Below the pieces are notes generated by a model, which made no database searches, was not told the DNA's origin, and saw nothing but the letters and a program-made list of their open reading frames with translations. Source: Segatella copri (GTDB lineage Bacteria > Bacteroidota > Bacteroidia > Bacteroidales > Bacteroidaceae). From it: 64,000 bases of DNA. The stretch covers positions 372,001 to 436,000 of the forward strand of contig NZ_CP156891.1 of assembly GCF_019249795.2 (NCBI RefSeq), in the 5' to 3' direction. This document shows, piece by piece, positions 60,376 through 64,000 of the stretch (position 1 is the stretch's first letter; every line of letters starts with the position of its first letter). A program made the translations under genes and the position numbers.

Positions 60376-61698
60376 ATGAAGGTAATGAAATTCGGAGGTA
60401 CTTCTGTAGGCTCACCAGAGCGCATGAAGGGAGTAGCCTCTTTGGTTACAGAATCAGGTGAACCAACTTTCATCGTATTGTCTGCGATGAGCGGTACAAC
60501 AAACTCTCTCGTTGAAATCTCTGACTATCTTTACAAGAAGAATCCAGAGGGCGCCAACGAGGTAATCAACAACTTGGAGAAGAAATACATGCAGCATGTA
60601 GAAGAACTCTACTCTACCGAGGAGATGAAAAATACGACTCGTGAGTTCTTGCAGGGCGAATTCAACTATCTCCGCTCATTCACCAAAGACCTCTTCACTT
60701 CTTTCGAGGAGAAGAGCATCGTGGCTCAGGGCGAGATGATGAGCACCAACATGGTTGTAAACTACTTGAAGGAACAGGGTGTAAAGGCTGTATTGCTCAG
60801 TGCATTAGACTTTATGCGCACTGACAAGAACGCAGAACCGGATCCTCAGTACATCAAGGAGAAGTTGGCTGCTATCATGGAGCAGAACCAGGGCTATCAG
60901 ATTTACATCACTCAGGGATTCATCTGCCGCAACGCATACGGCGAGGTTGACAATCTGCAGCGTGGCGGTAGCGACTACACCGCATCTCTTATCGGTGCAG
61001 CTCTCCCAGCTGACGAAATTCAGATCTGGACCGATATCGACGGAATGCACAACAACGACCCTCGTGTCGTAGAGCACACTGAGGCAGTACGCCAGTTGAA
61101 CTTCGAGGAGGCTGCAGAGTTGGCTTACTTCGGTGCCAAGATTCTCCACCCTACCTGTGTTCAGCCAGCTAAGTATGCAGGCATCCCTGTACGCTTGAAG
61201 AACACCATGGATCCTAAGGCCGACGGTACAATCATCGACAATGTCATCGTACGCGGCAAGATCAAGGCTGTTGCTGCCAAGGACAACATCACAGCCATCA
61301 AAATCAAGAGTAGCCGCATGTTGCTCGCTACAGGTTTCCTACGCAAGGTATTCGAAATCTTCGAGAGCTATCAGACTCCAATTGATATGATTGCTACTTC
61401 AGAGGTGGGTGTCAGCATGAGTATTGATAATGATTCTCATCTTAACGACATCGTAAACGAGCTGAAGAAATATGGTACAGTAACTGTAGATTCTGATATG
61501 TGCATCATCTGCGTTGTAGGTGATTTGGACTGGAGCAACGTTGGCTTCGAGACCATCGCTACCGATGCGATGAAGAACATTCCTGTACGCATGATTTCTT
61601 ATGGTGGTTCTAACTACAACATCTCATTCCTCATCAGAGAGAAAGATAAGAAGCAGGCATTACAGAACTTGAGCAACGTATTGTTCGAGAAGAAGTAA
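60376..61698 (+). CDS. lysC: Aspartate kinase
   Basis: A 440-aa monofunctional aspartokinase. The kinase domain starts KVMKFGGTSVGSPERM and has RGGSDYTASLIGAALPADEI; C-terminal ACT domains (residues 305-435) suggest feedback control by lysine or threonine. It is followed by lysA, so the pair serves diaminopimelate/lysine synthesis. Confidence 0.96.
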   Translation: MKVMKFGGTSVGSPERMKGVASLVTESGEPTFIVLSAMSGTTNSLVEISDYLYKKNPEGANEVINNLEKKYMQHVEELYSTEEMKNTTREFLQGEFNYLRSFTKDLFTSFEEKSIVAQGEMMSTNMVVNYLKEQGVKAVLLSALDFMRTDKNAEPDPQYIKEKLAAIMEQNQGYQIYITQGFICRNAYGEVDNLQRGGSDYTASLIGAALPADEIQIWTDIDGMHNNDPRVVEHTEAVRQLNFEEAAELAYFGAKILHPTCVQPAKYAGIPVRLKNTMDPKADGTIIDNVIVRGKIKAVAAKDNITAIKIKSSRMLLATGFLRKVFEIFESYQTPIDMIATSEVGVSMSIDNDSHLNDIVNELKKYGTVTVDSDMCIICVVGDLDWSNVGFETIATDAMKNIPVRMISYGGSNYNISFLIREKDKKQALQNLSNVLFEKK

Positions 61699-61762
61699 AG
61701 CAAATGAAAACGAAGAGTGAAAAGTGAAGAATTCGTATGTAATGCTTCCTATCCACTCTTCG

Positions 61763-61810
61763 TTGGATATTCTGATTTACTATAAATTGGATATTCTGAT
61801 TTAACTATAA
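61763..61810. repeat. Two direct copies of a 23-base unit between lysC and lysA
   Basis: TTGGATATTCTGATTTACTA (plus TAA) is repeated once with one added A, 1 base apart. Confidence 0.75.
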
Positions 61811-61837
61811 TAAGGTATTAATTTAAGATTAAGTGAA

Positions 61838-62995
61838 ATGAAAGGTACATTTCCGATAGATAAGTTTCAGGAGATACAGACTCCGTTCTACTATTACGAC
61901 ACCAATGTGTTGCGCCAGACATTGAAAACCATCAATGAAGAGGCTGGCAAGCACGAGGGATTTGAAGTGCACTATGCCGTAAAGGCAAATGCTAACCCTA
62001 AGGTGCTCAATATCATCTGTCAGGCTGGTTTAGGAGCCGACTGTGTGAGCGGAGGAGAAATTCAGGCAGCCATCAAAGCCGGATTTCCAGCCAGCAAGAT
62101 TGTTTACGCTGGTGTAGGCAAAAGCGATTGGGAAATCAACCTCGGATTGGAGAAAGGCATCTTCTGCTTCAATGTAGAGAGTATTCCGGAGTTGGAAATC
62201 ATCAATGAACTGGCTGAAAAACAGAATAAGATTGCGCAGGTTTGTTTCCGCATCAATCCGGATGTCGGCGCCCATACGCATGCAAACATCACAACAGGTC
62301 TGGCAGAAAACAAGTTCGGAATTGCCATGCGCGACATGGAAGCCGTAATCGAAGAGGCTGCCAAGATGAAGAACATCCAGTTCCTCGGACTGCACTTCCA
62401 CATCGGAAGCCAGATCCTCGACATGGGGGATTTCGAGGCACTCTGCAACCGTATCAACGAACTTCAGAACCAGCTTGAAGCACATCACATCGTTGTGAAG
62501 AACATCAATGTGGGAGGCGGATTGGGCATTGACTATAATCATCCAAACCGACAGCCAATCCCTAATTTCAAGGATTATTTCGATACATACGCAAAGAAAC
62601 TGAAGTTGCGCGATGGTCAGAAGCTTCACTTCGAGTTAGGTCGCGCTGTAGTGGGTCAGATGGGTTCTCTCATCACCAAGACACTCTACATCAAGCAGGG
62701 CACAGCCAAGCAGTTTGCCATTGTGGATGCAGGAATGACCGACCTTATCCGTCCTGCTCTCTATCAGGCTTACCATAAGATTGAAAACATCTCAAGCGAT
62801 GAACCTGTAGAAACTTACGACGTAGTAGGTCCTATCTGCGAATCAAGCGATGTCTTCGGCAAGGCTGTCGACATCAACAAAGCCCATCGCGGCGACCTCA
62901 TCGCCCTCCGCTCAGCCGGAGCCTATGGTGAGATTATGGCGAGCCAGTATAACTGTCGCCAGTTGCCAAAGGGGTATATTACAGAAGACTTTTAA
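61838..62995 (+). CDS. lysA: Diaminopimelate decarboxylase
   Basis: A 385-aa PLP enzyme of fold type III that makes L-lysine from meso-diaminopimelate. The PLP lysine is in VHYAVKANANPKVL, the phosphate loop is NVGGGLGIDYNHP and the catalytic cysteine is in GPICESSDVFGK. It is shorter than E. coli LysA at the N-terminus. Confidence 0.96.
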   Translation: MKGTFPIDKFQEIQTPFYYYDTNVLRQTLKTINEEAGKHEGFEVHYAVKANANPKVLNIICQAGLGADCVSGGEIQAAIKAGFPASKIVYAGVGKSDWEINLGLEKGIFCFNVESIPELEIINELAEKQNKIAQVCFRINPDVGAHTHANITTGLAENKFGIAMRDMEAVIEEAAKMKNIQFLGLHFHIGSQILDMGDFEALCNRINELQNQLEAHHIVVKNINVGGGLGIDYNHPNRQPIPNFKDYFDTYAKKLKLRDGQKLHFELGRAVVGQMGSLITKTLYIKQGTAKQFAIVDAGMTDLIRPALYQAYHKIENISSDEPVETYDVVGPICESSDVFGKAVDINKAHRGDLIALRSAGAYGEIMASQYNCRQLPKGYITEDF

Positions 62996-63070
62996 TATAG
63001 TTGAAAGTTAAAAGTTAAGAGTTTATAGGATTCTCCTTTCTCTAGCTTTCTATATTACGAGAAAAAGAAA

Positions 63071-64000
63071 ATGATGATCATTAGTACAACTACTATAATA
63101 GCAGGCGCAGTGGTGGTTTTATTGGCGGTTCTCGGATCGCTGATAAATCCATTTCTGCGCTCGTTGCGCTTTCAAAAAACAGAAACGGCAGAGAATCAAC
63201 CTCCTGTCAGTATACTCATTACCGCACACGATAATCTTACTGAATTGGAGAGGAATCTCCCTATGTTCCTGCGTCAGCAGTACGCTGCCGACTATCAGGT
63301 AATCGTAGTCTGCCAGAGTACAGATGGCGAGACACAGGATTTTCTGAAGCGAACAGCAGCCGAGAACCCTCATCTGTATTATACTTACATTCCTGAGAGT
63401 TCACGCTACATGAGCCGCAAGAAATTGCAGATTACACTGGGTGTGAAGGCAGCCAAACATGAATGGATTATTTTGACAGAACCTAATTGCCGCCCAAGCA
63501 ACGACAAGTGGCTGCAAACCATGGTCCGTCAATGTCAGGACCCCAACCATCTGGTATTGGGATATGTAGCCCTTGATGAGGAAACCAAGAGCGTACGCCG
63601 TTTCGACAGCATCCGCAAGGCTTACTATGTTTTGCGCCGTGCCCAGCAGACCTATGGTTATCGCAGCCACATGCCAAACGTAGCGTTCCGCAAGAGCGAC
63701 TTCATGAAGGAACAGGGCTATCAGGGCAACCTGGAATATGTTCGCGGCGAATACGATTTTCTCGTCAACAAGTATGCCCATTGTGGCGATACAGCTACAG
63801 AACTGGATTGCGATGCATGGCTCATCCGCGAAGCACCATCGAACAAGGGCTGGCACAATGCCCACCTCTATCTGCAGGCTTCACGCAAGAGTTTGGAAAG
63901 AGCCGGTTCCATGCGAACCCTCATGTTCTTTGACCATCTCATGCCACATCTCAGCCTGATAGCAACACTGGCCGTTGCAGCCTACTCTATCCTCATGAAG
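63071..64000 (+). CDS. Glycosyltransferase family 2 protein, partial
   Basis: 310 codons from ATG at 63071 to the window end without a stop. One membrane helix (residues 4-25) is followed by a GT-A domain (VSILITAHDNLTELERNLPM, VIVVCQSTDGETQDF, WIILTEPNCRPSNDKW). Near the edge a second hydrophobic helix begins (LSLIATLAVAAYSILM). It probably adds sugars to a lipid carrier or envelope polymer. The 3' end is missing. Confidence 0.88.
   Translation, partial: MMIISTTTIIAGAVVVLLAVLGSLINPFLRSLRFQKTETAENQPPVSILITAHDNLTELERNLPMFLRQQYAADYQVIVVCQSTDGETQDFLKRTAAENPHLYYTYIPESSRYMSRKKLQITLGVKAAKHEWIILTEPNCRPSNDKWLQTMVRQCQDPNHLVLGYVALDEETKSVRRFDSIRKAYYVLRRAQQTYGYRSHMPNVAFRKSDFMKEQGYQGNLEYVRGEYDFLVNKYAHCGDTATELDCDAWLIREAPSNKGWHNAHLYLQASRKSLERAGSMRTLMFFDHLMPHLSLIATLAVAAYSILMK

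Overview
The window reads as a chromosome segment of a gut Bacteroidales, most likely Prevotella/Segatella-like. This rests on the many promoters of the Bacteroidetes type (-7 box TAnnTTTG, some with TTTG about 20 bases upstream), lipoproteins with a lipobox, HU-type proteins fused to envelope domains, a smalltalk micro-protein and a Na+-pumping decarboxylase of the Bacteroides type. No species is proven by the sequence alone.

Layout. 1-561: a minus-strand operon of seven tRNA genes (Gln, Tyr, Phe, Gln, Ser, Arg, Ser; the first is cut by the window edge). 0.8-17.5 kb: an accessory region that looks like a decayed plasmid or conjugative element. It holds a broken antitoxin, two related AAA ATPases (one frameshifted), a ParA/DUF3408-type partition pair flanked on both sides by the same palindromic repeats, a mobile-element SSB, a compact four-ORF operon (AbiEi-like winged helix, micro-ORF, calcineurin-like phosphoesterase, SMC/ABC-like ATPase), an insertion sequence with a likely -1 frameshift, and a RhuM gene interrupted by one amber codon. 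17.9-26.3 kb: two inverted IS66 copies, each with its own 8-bp target duplication. The left copy is broken by two IS110-family elements whose leader regions look like bridge RNAs; one contains a 10-nt match to its own insertion site. Between the IS66 copies lies a 143-bp inverted-repeat structure. 26.5-34.9 kb: an HU/smalltalk module without its usual amidase, then small metabolic and DNA-repair-like genes (alpha/beta hydrolase-DUF1653 fusion, thioredoxin, DUF1294, flavin reductase, HTH_42/AlkZ-like proteins, AraC regulator, CMD-cupin, frameshifted AlkD, catalytically degenerate RNase H fold).

35.2-64 kb is ordinary core genome: tRNA-Arg, a tricorn-like S41 protease, ftsY, rimO, HU proteins, a TlpA-like thioredoxin, queC, radA, pgk, an AspT/YidE transporter, the oadG/biotin/oadB subunits of a sodium-translocating decarboxylase, a DUF4738 lipoprotein, rfbC, an HU-SPOR membrane protein, an FHA protein, the late histidine genes hisH-hisA-hisF-hisIE, an FtsE-type ATPase, lysC, lysA and the start of a glycosyltransferase that runs off the window.

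The strongest leads are the nested IS110 elements with candidate bridge RNAs, the winged-helix/phosphoesterase/ATPase operon as a possible defence system, the partition module with twin repeat arrays, the large inverted repeat with its dispersed GGTCATTAAGG relatives, and two proteins that join an HU-type domain to a peptidoglycan-binding domain through one membrane helix.
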